NCBI GenBank assembly: GCA_018873245.2
Contig: JAEMBT020000005.1
Span: 938,001 to 1,002,000, forward strand
DNA from: Archegozetes longisetosus
Lineage: Eukaryota; Arthropoda; Arachnida; Sarcoptiformes; Trhypochthoniidae
Direction: 5' to 3'
Length of the DNA stretch: 64,000 nt
Shown here: in pieces, positions 1-13,893 of the stretch
Numbering within the stretch: position 1 is the first letter of the stretch
How the letters are laid out: every line of letters begins with the position of its first letter
Position numbers and translations under genes: made by a program
The notes under the pieces: generated by a model
Database searches by the model: none
The model's input: the letters and a program-made list of their open reading frames with translations, nothing else
What the model was told of the DNA's origin: nothing

Positions 1-4176
<4,176 letters not shown>

Positions 4177-4923
4177 CACTGATGATAAAAAGAGCTCGTA
4201 ATGCAAAATCAAAATGCCGGCAAAGGCTCTCTCTCTGGCTCTGATGTCAGCCTCTCTCTATATTTGTGAATTGTCTCTCATATATAGAATGTTCACAAAA
4301 GCGTTTCTCACTCACTCACATAGCATTCAATACGACTCGAGCGAACAAACGGGCGGAACAGGACTTAGCAAACCTTCCACTCATTACATTTGTGCCGCAT
4401 ATTCATACACATTTACCAATTATATAGCAGTAGACTTTGCACTAAACCATGAGAACTATAGGCAAAAATAGTGACGCTCTCTGGACGACACTTTTCTCAA
4501 TACACTTTTTGGTCTACAATTTCTATCCATTAGCAAAAACCGGAGTTTTCGCGATACAGTCGTTTCTCATTATCTTAATTTAAGCATAAATTTATTCCAC
4601 AAAGATTTTTAAGAGTCCCATTCGAATCATAATTGACTGGTATATTTTGCTTAGAGTTTTAGAGATTTAATTTGTCAGAAACTTGCACATTTGAACGAAA
4701 TTAACGTCAATTATAACAAGTCAGTGTGAACTGTAATATATTTTCATTGTTGACGGCAAGCATTGAATTTTCACATTAGGTTAACACTAATGGAATAATA
4801 GGAAAACATATTTGATTTGATATGAATTTGAATTGAATACAATAATAATAAAAAAATTCATTCCATGTTTATTGTGATTAGAAATAGTAATTCAGTTAAT
4901 ATTGAATTAAATAATAACAAGAA
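4177..4923. promoter_or_regulatory. Divergent intergenic promoter region between PP1-beta and CARM1
   Basis: The two start codons face away from each other across 747 bases, so both promoters must lie here or in unseen upstream exons. A pyrimidine-rich stretch with repeated CTCTCT runs near 4228-4260 is the only distinctive base composition. No convincing TATA box was found for either gene. A 85-codon open frame inside this stretch has no recognisable content and is not annotated. Confidence 0.5.
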
Positions 4924-7004
4924 ATGGCAGTCGTTTATGAAGAGGTGATCGTTAGTGAATTGTCTGAAGACAGTTTGACTTTCACAAAGCGATTTCCACA
5001 ACCAATAGTTCTTCAGGTGATTGACGAAAGTGATAATCTATTACTCAGATGTAAACATCAATTATCTGAAGGCTCTTTATGTGATATCGAATTATTTAAA
5101 GACTCAGAAACTGCTCTTTTCGGCAAAAATGGTTTTGTTATAACAGATCGTGGCAAAACAAATCTTTTGTTATTTAATTTGAATCGCAAGACCAATGGAA
5201 GCGCCGATAACAATTTGATACATTTCAATAAGTTGGTGTGTGATTTCAAACGCGGCCGAAAAGAGTCGGTATTTTCGGAGCGAACAGACGAGGCGTCGGC
5301 GTCTCAGTATTTCCAGTTTTATGGCTATCTCTCGCAACAGCAGAATATGATGCAGGATTACATCAGAACATCTACATATCAAGCAGCTATTCTTTCAAAT
5401 CTAGATGATTTCAAAGACAAGGTGGTTCTCGACGTGGGTGCTGGTTCTGGCATTCTTTCGTTCTTTGCCGCGCAGGCCGGCGCCCGCAAAGTATATGCTG
5501 TTGAAGCGAGTTCTATGGCTAAACACGCCGAGACTTTGGTTTACAGTAACAAACTAAATGACCGAATTGTTGTAATTCCTGGCAAAATTGAAGAAATATC
5601 ACTTCCAGAAACAGTTGATGTCATTATTTCAGAGCCCATGGGGTACATGCTTTTCAATGAAAGAATGCTCGAAACCTACTTACATGCGAAGAAGTGGTTA
5701 TCACCAAACGGCAAAATGTATCCGAGTAGAGGTGACCTTCACATCGCACCATTCAGCGACGCCCAACTCTATACTGAACAGGTTCGCAATTTTGTTTGTT
5801 GTCTAAAATAACTATTTCTGCTTAAATTATTGTTTGAAGGATCAAATTGATCTAATTAGCTAATAGAATAACTTGAACTATGATTTTAAAGTAGTCCAAT
5901 CTGTTTTATAAAGATGACAAAAGCCAATTTCTGGTTCCAACAAAACTTTCATGGAGTAGATCTAACAAGTCTAAGAAGTGCTGCAGTCAAAGAATACTTC
6001 TATCAGCCTGTTGTGGACACATTTGATGTAAGGATCTGTACCGCAAAATCATTTCGATATACAGTGGACTTTACGAAGGCACACGAGAAAGATTTGCACA
6101 GAATTGATATACCAATTAGTTTTGTTATACACCAAACGAACGAAGTGCATGGACTCGCTTTTTGGTTTGACGTCGCATTCTTTGGGTCACAAAAGGCTGT
6201 ATGGCTTTCAACGTCTCCAATTGAACCACTAACTCATTGGTATCAGGTATGAAAAATTGAAACCTGTCTTTTGGATTGAAAAAATGGCGCTAATAAATAA
6301 TTTTGAATTATCAGGTTCGATGTCTCGTCGACAGGCCCTTATTTGTTGAAAGGGGACAGACATTATTGGGTCGCGTAGTCTTATCATCGAATAAAAGGCA
6401 AAGTTATAATGTAGACATTGAACTTTATGTTGAAGGAATCGGGACTCGAGCTTCAAACTCACTTGATTTGAAGAATCCATACTTTAGATACACCGGACAG
6501 CCGCCACAACCGCCTCCAGGATTTAATGAGACGTCTCCAAGTGAACAGTATTGGCAAACACTAGACGGGTCGCAAGCGACAAACATGAACGGAATGGTTC
6601 AAGTGGTTAATGGGACGAATAATGTTCCAGTCAACCCACTCGTCGAAATAAATAACATGCAATTGGCTAACAGTTTGCATCAACACCATAACCAACACCC
6701 GCAAAACCCGAATCTAACACTAGGTATGCATTCGGCACAAATGGTTAATTTAGGATCGCTTCCAAGTCCTAACGCCACAAATCGAACGAGTCCCCACACT
6801 CGGATCACCCCAGTCGCAGCTGCAGTGCCCCCAAGTTCTATTGGCGGTGGTATATCTCCATCCCTGTTTACAAATACTCCACAAGTTTCAGTTCTTAACT
6901 CGGCCAATTTTCCAGTTAATAACAGTTTGATGATTGGCGACTATGCGGTCTCACCTCAAAATCTGATTCTTCCTACAAATATTGCTTACAAACCTCATCA
7001 CTAA
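4924..7004 (+). CDS. CARM1: Histone-arginine methyltransferase CARM1 (PRMT4)
   Basis: Type I protein arginine methyltransferase that asymmetrically dimethylates histone H3 and splicing and transcription co-factors. Exons 4924-5781, 5914-6246 and 6315-7004 join in phase to about 626 residues, close to the 608 of human CARM1. Residues 1-110 correspond to the N-terminal PH-like domain. The S-adenosylmethionine site reads [14 protein letters not shown], the double-E loop [15 protein letters not shown] and the THW loop [25 protein letters not shown] is the helix alpha-X typical of CARM1. The C-terminal 150 residues after the barrel are low-complexity, rich in Asn, Pro, Ser and His, as in the family's transactivation tail. 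A Met replaces the usual Phe at the exon 1-2 junction (TEQ-M-TKANFW). Divergent neighbour of PP1-beta. Confidence 0.97.
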
Positions 7005-7130
7005 TGTATTACAAAATTAAAGATCTTCGAAAAGCAATACACGATAATTAAATTTTTAAAAACCAGAAAATTCTTCGATATAAGAAATTGTGTGGTTTTT
7101 AGAAGTTTGAAAAGACTGAAGTATTTAAAT

Positions 7131-7136
7131 AATAAA
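7131..7136 (+). terminator. Putative CARM1 poly(A) signal AATAAA
   Basis: First AATAAA after the CARM1 stop codon, 127 bases downstream. Position and orientation fit a short 3' UTR; actual usage is not shown by sequence. Confidence 0.45.
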
Positions 7137-9029
7137 CTCATTAATCCAATTTTCATTTTATTGGTTCCTTAAATTAACTCATTTCAATACAGAATTATAG
7201 TGAAATTCAATTGATTAATACATAATTGCACTTCAATTAAATTAAAGAACTGAGAAAACAAAATTGAGAAAAATTTTAAGTTATTAAACATAAATGTGTT
7301 TATACAACATTGAAGAATAGTTCGTTATAGAGTTTGTGGTAATCTTTCCGTATATTTGGGGCCTTCAACTCGTAAATATATTGTAATAGTGGGCATGTTT
7401 TCATCTAAAATTCCTGCCAAATTATTTATTAACACTTAGAAACCATTGTATGTACATATTATATATAAATGGTCGCAGCTTTTTATTAATTAAGTTCTAA
7501 TGACTAGAATCTTATCTAAGGTGTTCTTTCAGGCGGTTTTACAGACGCACACATTATAATTAATCAATCTCTCACTTTCAGAAAGTTAGTGTCAATAAAT
7601 TGTTCTAATTTTTCTCATAATTAAAATTAGCTCAAAAACTAAGTCTATATTGTTTTCTGTTGTAATTCACGAAATTATTGACTTCTAAAACAGTCTTCTC
7701 AACCGTATTATGAACACTAGAAGTGCGGGCCATAACAGACTCGTGTGCCTTTTATACCATTCACTATATTTTGAAAAACAAAATATTAGATCAGAGAAAA
7801 TTGATTATCTAGGATTTATTACAAATTGTATCGCATATGTTTTTGATGGTTTTTATCGAGAAAGCGTTTATAAAATACAGCCAATTCGTCATAAGATAGA
7901 GTAGGCTTAAACGACTCTTCTGTATTGGAGTCCTTCAGCTCGTTTTTGATGAATTCAGATTTTTCCTGTTCAGAGAAGATATTCACTTAAGTTTAATCGA
8001 TTTGATTGTATAACTACTGTTAAAAACAAGGACTTAAGTCACGCAATAATCACTGTTGCAATTTCCGTTCATATTTGAGCAAAATTGTATTTTAAAAGCA
8101 TTCAAAAACTATCTTAAAGGAATGTCAAATAATTTGTGCTCCATTAGTGATTCGGCTTGATGTTGGCTAACTTTAAATGAGACTTGTCTCAAGCCACAAT
8201 ACTCAGTCGGCCTCTTTGTAGATGTTGACTAAAGTCTAGGGAGTTACTAAAACTTGTTTTATACTATTCTTCTGATTCAAAGATAATTTTGATACCAAAA
8301 CCAATGCAATTTGCATAGGAAATGGAAATTGCAAATGTTAACTGTATCTGTCAACAAATTCAAGCAATTTCTGGATTGTTAGCAAACTTTGAAACTAATT
8401 CAATTCATTTTCAAGTTTGTTTTCCTGAAGACTTTCGAAACTTTGAGGAATAAAAATGTGTTTATCACATTCTATAATTGATAAATATTGTAACAATTAA
8501 CGAAACCTTTTGGAAATCGCTATTATTTTTGAGCCAATAGTTATGATTCCATTCCTGAAGTTTTATTCGTTTAATTCTGTAGACTTTCTCAGCATCTGAT
8601 TCATTTTGATGTTTTCCAAATTTAATTAATCGCAAGTTAGAAATCGGATGAGAAGCAGACACTGAATCGCGCACACAGTCATCATTAGTCGATAATGATT
8701 TGCATACACAAATTGAACTGATTTTCTGTCTAATCAAAGCTCTGTTAGCATTCAGTTCTACCGAACACCTATTAATTAATTATTTGCTTTATTCAACACT
8801 CAAATCATAATAAGTTATAGCTTTGTAAACATTAGAACTAAGTCAATGAATACCTGAACATATCTCTCGCTTATGATTCTAAATAAAGATTTACAAATCA
8901 AATTTGTTATTGTCCAAATGACTCACTTAGTCAACCAATGATTTGACTTTCAATTTTTAAAATGTGTTAGAAGTGAGAAATATATTAGAACGTTTACAAT
9001 GAGTAGTCGTCACGTGTTCGCGAAATGGC
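7137..9029. other. Intergenic, no gene supported
   Basis: AT-rich sequence between CARM1 and the snoRNA host gene. The open frames at 7710-7904 (plus) and 8465-8737 (minus) show no domain, codon regularity or family resemblance. I see no RNA gene or repeat here. Confidence 0.5.
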
Positions 9030-9037
9030 TATAAAAG
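9030..9037 (+). promoter_or_regulatory. TATA box of the snoRNA host gene
   Basis: TATAAAAG lies 24-26 bases before a pyrimidine run (CACTCTTTCTCT, from 9052) that looks like a 5'-terminal oligopyrimidine start. A CACGTG E-box lies just upstream at 9011-9016. This combination is typical of translation-linked snoRNA host genes. Start predicted at C9054 or C9056. Confidence 0.65.
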
Positions 9038-9425
9038 TTTGCCCGTATCCACACTCTTTCTCTATTAACTTCCGATTGTCGTGTATGGTAACACGTGTTC
9101 TTTCTCATCATTTTTGGTGTTAGTCTTTAGCTAAAGTTAATTCTAACTTATATTTTAATTTGAATTGCATTTGATTGAACGGTCATATTTTCATAAGCAA
9201 GAATAAAAGGTATTCAATAAAAGATATTAAATTAATAGTTTAATGTTAATTAAATGCTATTCATAAGAGGTAGAAATAGTGAGCTATTGTTCACACATCC
9301 AAACGCTTTATTTTTCACACTCGATTTCAGATTTTTGTACTAATTTTATTTTGACCTTCTATTTTATACTTTTCTGCTAAGCTGATCCTTTGTAAGTCAT
9401 ACTAAACTAATAAAATTTAATGTGT

Positions 9426-9559
9426 GTCCACTGATGAGTAGATGACGAGCCTTAAGACTATATGGATTGATTCATACTCGCAAACATTAATTTGTTCGCG
9501 AAGTGAGTCTTTCTTTATATTCACTCTTTGCAGACCAATCGAGGCATTTGTCTGAGGAC
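9426..9559 (+). ncRNA. SNORD15: Box C/D snoRNA U15, copy 1
   Basis: About 134 nt inside host intron 1. A terminal stem GTCC/GGAC encloses a C box (CTGATGA, 9431-9437) and D box (CTGA, 9552-9555). The 5' part has GATGACGAG and the 3' part GAGGCATTTG directly before the D box. These are the two conserved U15 pieces and pair with adjacent bases of 28S rRNA (CAAATGCCTCGTCATC), where U15 guides 2'-O-methylation. Length is close to human U15 (about 146 nt). Confidence 0.88.
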
Positions 9560-9935
9560 TTAACACATTTGTTTATTGCTTTTGTCTTTCTATTTGAGAA
9601 AGTTATTCGTTTATAAATGTTGACTCAATTAACTTTTTTGCAGTAAATTTAATGCGAACCATAAACCGGATTAAAGGTTTCGAGTTTTTCTCAATAGTTC
9701 TAAAGAATGAGTACTTCAAGATATTAACTTGAAGAAAAATGGTTACAACTTGAGGACAATCGAAGCCGATGGCAAACTACTAATGATTGTAGCTTTGTTT
9801 TACGATTTAAAGCATGGCAAACACGTGGCACAGATTAAGCCATAACGAGTTCCTTTGTTTAGGTGTTGATGGTTGCGATTCACTCAATCGAAAGGTACTT
9901 TTGTGCATCTATTATAACATTTTATAAAGTAAATG

Positions 9936-10067
9936 AATCCTGTGATGAATCGATGACGAGACTTACGATAATACGAGTTGATTCCTCTAAGATTACCTTT
10001 TAATGGTGTCTTGAGGTATCATTCGTACCGTCACTTTTATGCTGACTGAGGCATTTGGCTGAGGATT
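9936..10067 (+). ncRNA. SNORD15: Box C/D snoRNA U15, copy 2
   Basis: Second U15 in host intron 3, about 132 nt. Terminal stem AATCC/GGATT, C box GTGATGA (9942-9948), GATGACGAG shortly after, then GAGGCATTTGG before D box CTGA (10059-10062). The middle differs from copy 1 while both 28S-pairing pieces are kept, so both copies are probably functional. Confidence 0.88.
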
Positions 10068-10229
10068 TTAGATATAATCTAAATTGTTGCACAGCTTTAT
10101 TCCATTGTTTAAATTTGTTTTTTAATTTTTCAGTCAATTATTTGGACTGCTGGAAACCAGTTGAATGTAAGTCATTTTATTTGAACAGTTATATTGTATG
10201 AATGATTGCTATTGGTAACATTACTATGT

Positions 10230-10311
10230 AATAAATTGATGAAAAACCAATAAAAGGTTTCGCTTAGTTAAAACTGATAACTTTGATGTGATTCTTGGCT
10301 GTCTGAGTGAT
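10230..10311 (+). ncRNA. Box C/D snoRNA, host intron 4
   Basis: C box TTGATGA (10236-10242), D' CTGA (10274-10277), C' TTGATGT and D CTGA (10303-10306). The nine bases directly before D, CTTGGCTGT, pair with 28S ACAGCCAAG; GGTTTCGCT further 5' pairs with the neighbouring AGCGAAACC. Both 28S sequences are recalled, not searched. No clear terminal stem. Confidence 0.7.
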
Positions 10312-10448
10312 CGCGCGCATTAATTCAAGTATTTTGTTCTTTACATTGAATCTAATTCTCTGTTTTTTCAAGGGTTCATGAACTTCAGTATTGAATGAAT
10401 TCTTAAATTAAGGTAAGGCTAAGTTATTTTCTGTGTTGATCTATCTTT

Positions 10449-10514
10449 ATTGAATGATGATTACAGACTAGAGTCTCTGATACATTGATGTTATTTAACA
10501 CTTATCTGATCAAT
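10449..10514 (+). ncRNA. Box C/D snoRNA, host intron 5, guide for 28S GACUCUAGUCUG
   Basis: A 66-nt textbook box C/D RNA. Terminal stem ATTGA/TCAAT, C box ATGATGA (10454-10460), D' CTGA (10477-10480), C' ATTGATG, D CTGA (10506-10509). The 12 bases CAGACTAGAGTC (10464-10475) end one base before D' and are perfectly complementary to the conserved 28S run GACTCTAGTCTG. Confidence 0.82.
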
Positions 10515-10654
10515 TAGTTAATAACACATTTCGATTGAAGTGAATCTTGTTTTCTAATGAGCCTTTCTTATTTAGGAATATCTAATGGTTTTTCGTATAG
10601 CGTTCAGTTGTTCAACTAATCCAGGTATTTAAACATAAATAATTGAGCATTTAC

Positions 10655-10735
10655 AGTTATCAATGATGAGTAATGGCTAGAGTCCTGAATGCTTTTGTGG
10701 ACAATCTATATATCGTTCTATACATCTGAATGTTG
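10655..10735 (+). ncRNA. Box C/D snoRNA, host intron 6
   Basis: C box ATGATGA (10663-10669), D' CTGA (10685-10688) and D CTGA (10726-10729). The bases before D' contain CTAGAGTC, an eight-base match to the same 28S region as the preceding snoRNA, so this may be a diverged paralogue. Target of the D guide not recognised. No strong terminal stem. Confidence 0.65.
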
Positions 10736-10859
10736 CTACTTTATATTGGGTAGCAGATTAGAGGCTTCAGTTAACGTTTAATTTCTTTGTCAGGTTACTC
10801 GACCGGCTCGTGTCTACAACTGATGGTGAGTTATATTCATAGCTTAAATTTATTATGAT

Positions 10860-10942
10860 TTGTTAAATGATGAATTTTAGTGATTTTTCTGACACCTCAT
10901 ATGAATTTCATTGATTCACCGCTATTTACTTCTGATGCATTC
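10860..10942 (+). ncRNA. Box C/D snoRNA, host intron 7, pairs with 28S GAGGUGUCAGAAAA
   Basis: C box ATGATGA (10867-10873) and D box CTGA (10932-10935). TTTTCTGACACCTC (10885-10898) is a 14-base perfect complement of the conserved 28S segment GAGGTGTCAGAAAA. A degenerate D' (ATGA, 10901-10904) follows it, making this the likely guide. Confidence 0.75.
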
Positions 10943-11111
10943 CTATTTAATATAATCTAAAAATTCTCTGAATTGCATCTCATACTTACTCTTTTCACTT
11001 TAGTCTGAATACTAACTCGAAATGCAAGACTGAATTTAAACATGTAAATCAAAGTCTGATCTTCAAAAATGAAGGTAAGCGTGTTGATAATCTTACAAAT
11101 CTGATAAGACT

Positions 11112-11184
11112 ATCACATGATGACTAACTTAGGACACCTTCTAATGTACACGTGCGGATAATTAAAGTTTTAGTACTGAAAACT
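11112..11184 (+). ncRNA. Box C/D snoRNA, host intron 8, guide for 28S AGGUGUCCUAAG
   Basis: C box ATGATGA (11117-11123), D box CTGA (11176-11179). CTTAGGACACCT (11128-11139) is complementary over 12 bases to the conserved 28S run AGGTGTCCTAAG. Its body (GTGCGGATAA) resembles the next snoRNA, pointing to tandem duplication. Confidence 0.78.
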
Positions 11185-11335
11185 GCAATATATTGATAGT
11201 TTGATGCTTTGTAGATCGAGTTCTAAAAGCTTATCTCTTATTTTAGTTGATGCATTTTGATGGAGTGCAAGTTTGGACAAAGAACACTTACAGTAAGTTT
11301 ATGCCATGTATACCGATAACCATAAGTAAATGATC

Positions 11336-11418
11336 TTTGAATGATGACAAAACTTAGGACACCTCCTTATTGTATTGATAAATACGTGTGAGGATAAAAC
11401 TATGCCCTACTGAACGTT
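11336..11418 (+). ncRNA. Box C/D snoRNA, host intron 9, paralogue of the preceding one
   Basis: C box ATGATGA (11341-11347), D box CTGA (11410-11413). It carries the same guide CTTAGGACACCT (11353-11364) and a related body (GTGAGGATAA), so it would direct the same 28S methylation as the intron 8 snoRNA. Confidence 0.78.
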
Positions 11419-11557
11419 TATCTCATATTTTTTATCAGCACTTGAAACACATTTACTTTGATTGAATTTTATGTTCTTTATAGGAGTTCTCATCGATTTA
11501 TTGTACCTTAAGGTAAGGGCAATGTTCAATTGTTAAATTTTCAAGTTTATGAATGGC

Positions 11558-11635
11558 TGGCCTATGATGCAAATCAATACAAGACACCTCTTGTCAGATT
11601 ATCGTTGTTGAACTTTTAAATCATTTCTGAGGCTA
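11558..11635 (+). ncRNA. Box C/D snoRNA, host intron 10
   Basis: Terminal stem TGGCC/GGCTA (one G-U), C box ATGATGC (11564-11570) and D box CTGA (11627-11630). AGACACCTC recalls the guide of the two previous snoRNAs but only eight bases fit, so its target is uncertain. The last base of the C box is non-consensus. Confidence 0.65.
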
Positions 11636-11785
11636 AAAATTGTAATTTAAGACCATTCGTAACATGTCATGTATTTAGTCACTAGTTGAAGTTGAACCTA
11701 TTAATAGTGCTCTATTAGAAATAACTAATAGAATATTTTAATTCAAAGGTTGTTTGGAATTATTCAAATGTGATACCACTTGCCT

Positions 11786-11791
11786 AATAAA
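11786..11791 (+). terminator. Putative poly(A) signal of the snoRNA host gene
   Basis: AATAAA five bases before the proposed GNPTG start codon. Cleavage 10-25 bases downstream would fall inside GNPTG exon 1, so the host 3' end and GNPTG 5' end must overlap or be alternative. Confidence 0.5.
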
Positions 11792-11795
11792 GACG

Positions 11796-12769
11796 ATGTA
11801 TATTAACTATGTATTGTATTTATTTGTTTTTGACGTGTCGTCGTCATATTTGATAAATGTCAAAATAGTTGGGGAATTAACAACTTTAAGGTACTAAATA
11901 CGTGCTGCAATTGGTTATTAAATCACAATAAATTACATTTTTGTAGAAACGACTTAACATCTAATTTCAACTTCAATGAAATCAAAAGCTCTAAAACTCA
12001 TGCCTCGAACTTTAGCGGCCCCGAAGACTTGCGACACTTATTAGGAGAATGTTTTTTGTATTCGTCCGACAAGTACAAATATAGAGTCTGTCCTTTCGAT
12101 AATGTGACTCAACACGAAAGGCTGTGGCATGGAAATGGTTATAATGGTATTATTGGCATTTGGAAAGAATGGAAAATAGTTAACAATACTTTCGATTCGT
12201 TGATGTATTACAATGGAGATGACTGGTTAGTCTTTGCCTAGATTAGAATACTCTTAAGCCAACTTGATTTACTATTTGTTTAAACTTAGCGATGATAAAC
12301 TTGAAAGAGATGCCAGAATGACATTCGTTTGCGGTCAAGACAATAAAGTAATGAACATAACTGAACCAAATAAGTGTCATTATGAGATCAGCTTCTCTTC
12401 AAATTTTGCTTGTGGTTAGTATTAAAATCTTACTGAGTGTTTTCAAATCAATAAATTTTGTGAATTTTAGGTGAGCGCTACATTTATCCACATTTGGATC
12501 GCGAATATAGAGATAAATGGGATGTGATCGAAACAAATTACTTTAATGAAGAATTAACTCATTTGGGATATGAAACATCTTTGCAGGACTTGTTTGTTGA
12601 AGCAGGACTGTTGTTGGACAAGTCTTTAAATAAATCTAACAATTTGTATTTCGAAAATAAAGAAAAATGTTTAGAGAAGGTTGTTTCATTACAAAAGGAA
12701 AATTTTCATTTATTAGAAAGAATACAAATTCTAGAAAATGCATTAAATAAAACACGAACTTTGAATTGA
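11796..12769 (+). CDS. GNPTG: N-acetylglucosamine-1-phosphotransferase subunit gamma
   Basis: Gamma subunit of the Golgi enzyme that puts the mannose-6-phosphate precursor on lysosomal hydrolases; it binds glycans of the substrates. Exons 11796-11890, 11947-12225, 12290-12414 and 12471-12769 close in phase to 265 residues (human 305). The first exon starts MYINYVLYLFVF, a plausible signal peptide, and continues VKIVGEL, resembling the mature human N-terminus. The MRH lectin domain follows: LLGECF, YKYRVCPFDNVTQHE, GIIGIWKEW and conserved cysteines, one of them split across the exon 2-3 junction. The C-terminus carries the family motif LFVEAGLL and a charged coiled coil. Three short introns of about 56-64 bp. 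Ends 18 bases before the ERCC1 stop. The start codon is the least certain part. Confidence 0.92.
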
Positions 12770-12787
12770 TCCCAATTGATTAGTTAT

Positions 12788-13893
12788 TTATTCTTTTCTA
12801 ATGAAAGGTCTATGAAAAAATTGACGTAACCGTTGAGCCTTTTGAAAAAAAATCGAATGAGTTATTCAAGTTTATATTATTGACAAAAACATACTTTGAG
12901 TGATGCCATTCCCTGACAAAAAGTCAACTCTTCCTCATCCGCTTTGACAATATTCTCGAAAGTGTCAAACGTACTAATCAAAGATACAGCATCTGTTTTA
13001 TTTATTGACTTGACTGAAGTGAAAGCCTCAACTAAGCATTGATATGCAGTTTGTGTGACATCATTATTAGAGTTAGTTTTACCCATTATTATATCAGGCG
13101 ATCGTTCAGCAAATAGTTTATAATTTTCGAGATAGTTGGCAGCTTCTTCATAACTCCAGGCAAGCATTAAAGTGCAGTTAGTTCTTATAGCGAGCTTTGT
13201 CAACTCTTTAAGAGAAGACTGAAACTCGATGTGATCTACCAACACTAACAAGACTTGCAATTGATAGGCATTTCTTAGTTCAGTCAACTTATCGTAAATG
13301 TAGTTCGGATAAATGACATGATATTTAAGACTTAAAAAAATAGCACAACACGACGGAAACATGAGGTAATGAGCCGGGGATATACTTTCATTGAACTCAT
13401 AGGCAACGGAACGAAAATTTCTCAATAATTTATTTCCAGATTGGTTTGGATTGACTAAAATTGTGTTTGTACCAATTGCTGGCGTACGTTTCACTATTGG
13501 TGTCGTGAGCTTTTCAACTACTGATTCGTTAGTCTTTGATGTCTCTCTCGTTTGTTCCAAACTCTTGGACGAAGCACTAGTTTGTGGTAAAAGCTGAGAA
13601 GTAGATGACGATGAAGTGAAACAAACTAATGATTGTTCGGAACCAATGGTTGACTGGTTCGTTGCAGGAGTTTGCGGTGTGATCGATGTTTGGCTTGTGT
13701 TAGCCTTGAATATGGAACCAGCCACAAAATACTTGCTCACGGACTAAATTCCGAATCAAATTCAAATAAAATTGAAACCAAACTCAAATCAGACTCAATC
13801 AAAACTAACGACATAAACGAGTCTTCAATAATAAATACATACTTTATTTGAATGGCTTTCTTCGTCGGAATCGCTTTCCCTTATTTTGAACAT
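12788..13893 (-). CDS. ERCC1: DNA excision repair protein ERCC1
   Basis: Non-catalytic partner of the XPF nuclease in nucleotide excision repair and cross-link repair. Exons 13893-13843, 13743-12895 and 12838-12788 join to 316 residues (human 297). The first 100 residues are Ser/Thr-rich and poorly conserved. The XPA/DNA-binding central domain starts TILVNPNQSGN, continues FLSLKYHVIYPNYIYDKL and LLVLVDHIEFQSSLKEL, and ends TLMLAWSYEEAANYLE. The C-terminal helix-hairpin-helix domain, which binds XPF, shows SVNKTD-like SINKTDAVSL, then CQGMASLK joined by splicing to AQRLRQFFHRPF. The short last exon is needed for this domain. Head-to-head with KIFBP at 279 bases; tail-to-tail with GNPTG. Confidence 0.95.

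Larger units (their letters stand above)
9054..11810 (+). ncRNA. Non-coding snoRNA host gene with eleven short exons (UHG/GAS5-like)
   Basis: A spliced transcript whose exons have no long open frame while its introns each carry one box C/D snoRNA. Proposed exons: 9054-9087, 9644-9676, 9863-9894, 10134-10166, 10373-10412, 10576-10624, 10794-10825, 11004-11074, 11247-11292, 11484-11512 and 11749-about 11810. Most donors read GTAAGN, GTATTT or GTGAGT and most acceptors end a pyrimidine tract; exon 2's donor and the last acceptor are weaker. Nine of ten introns contain a snoRNA that ends roughly 50-115 bases before the acceptor, as known for splicing-linked snoRNA release; intron 2 holds none I recognise. 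The TATA box and TOP-like start support a single pol II unit. The design matches animal UHG/GAS5 genes; exon sequences are not expected to be conserved, so the host name is left open. Confidence 0.8.

Noticed and set aside
4214-4471. 85-residue plus-strand open frame between PP1-beta and CARM1
   Set aside because: Lies in the divergent promoter, no domain or splice continuation, low-complexity CT-rich start.
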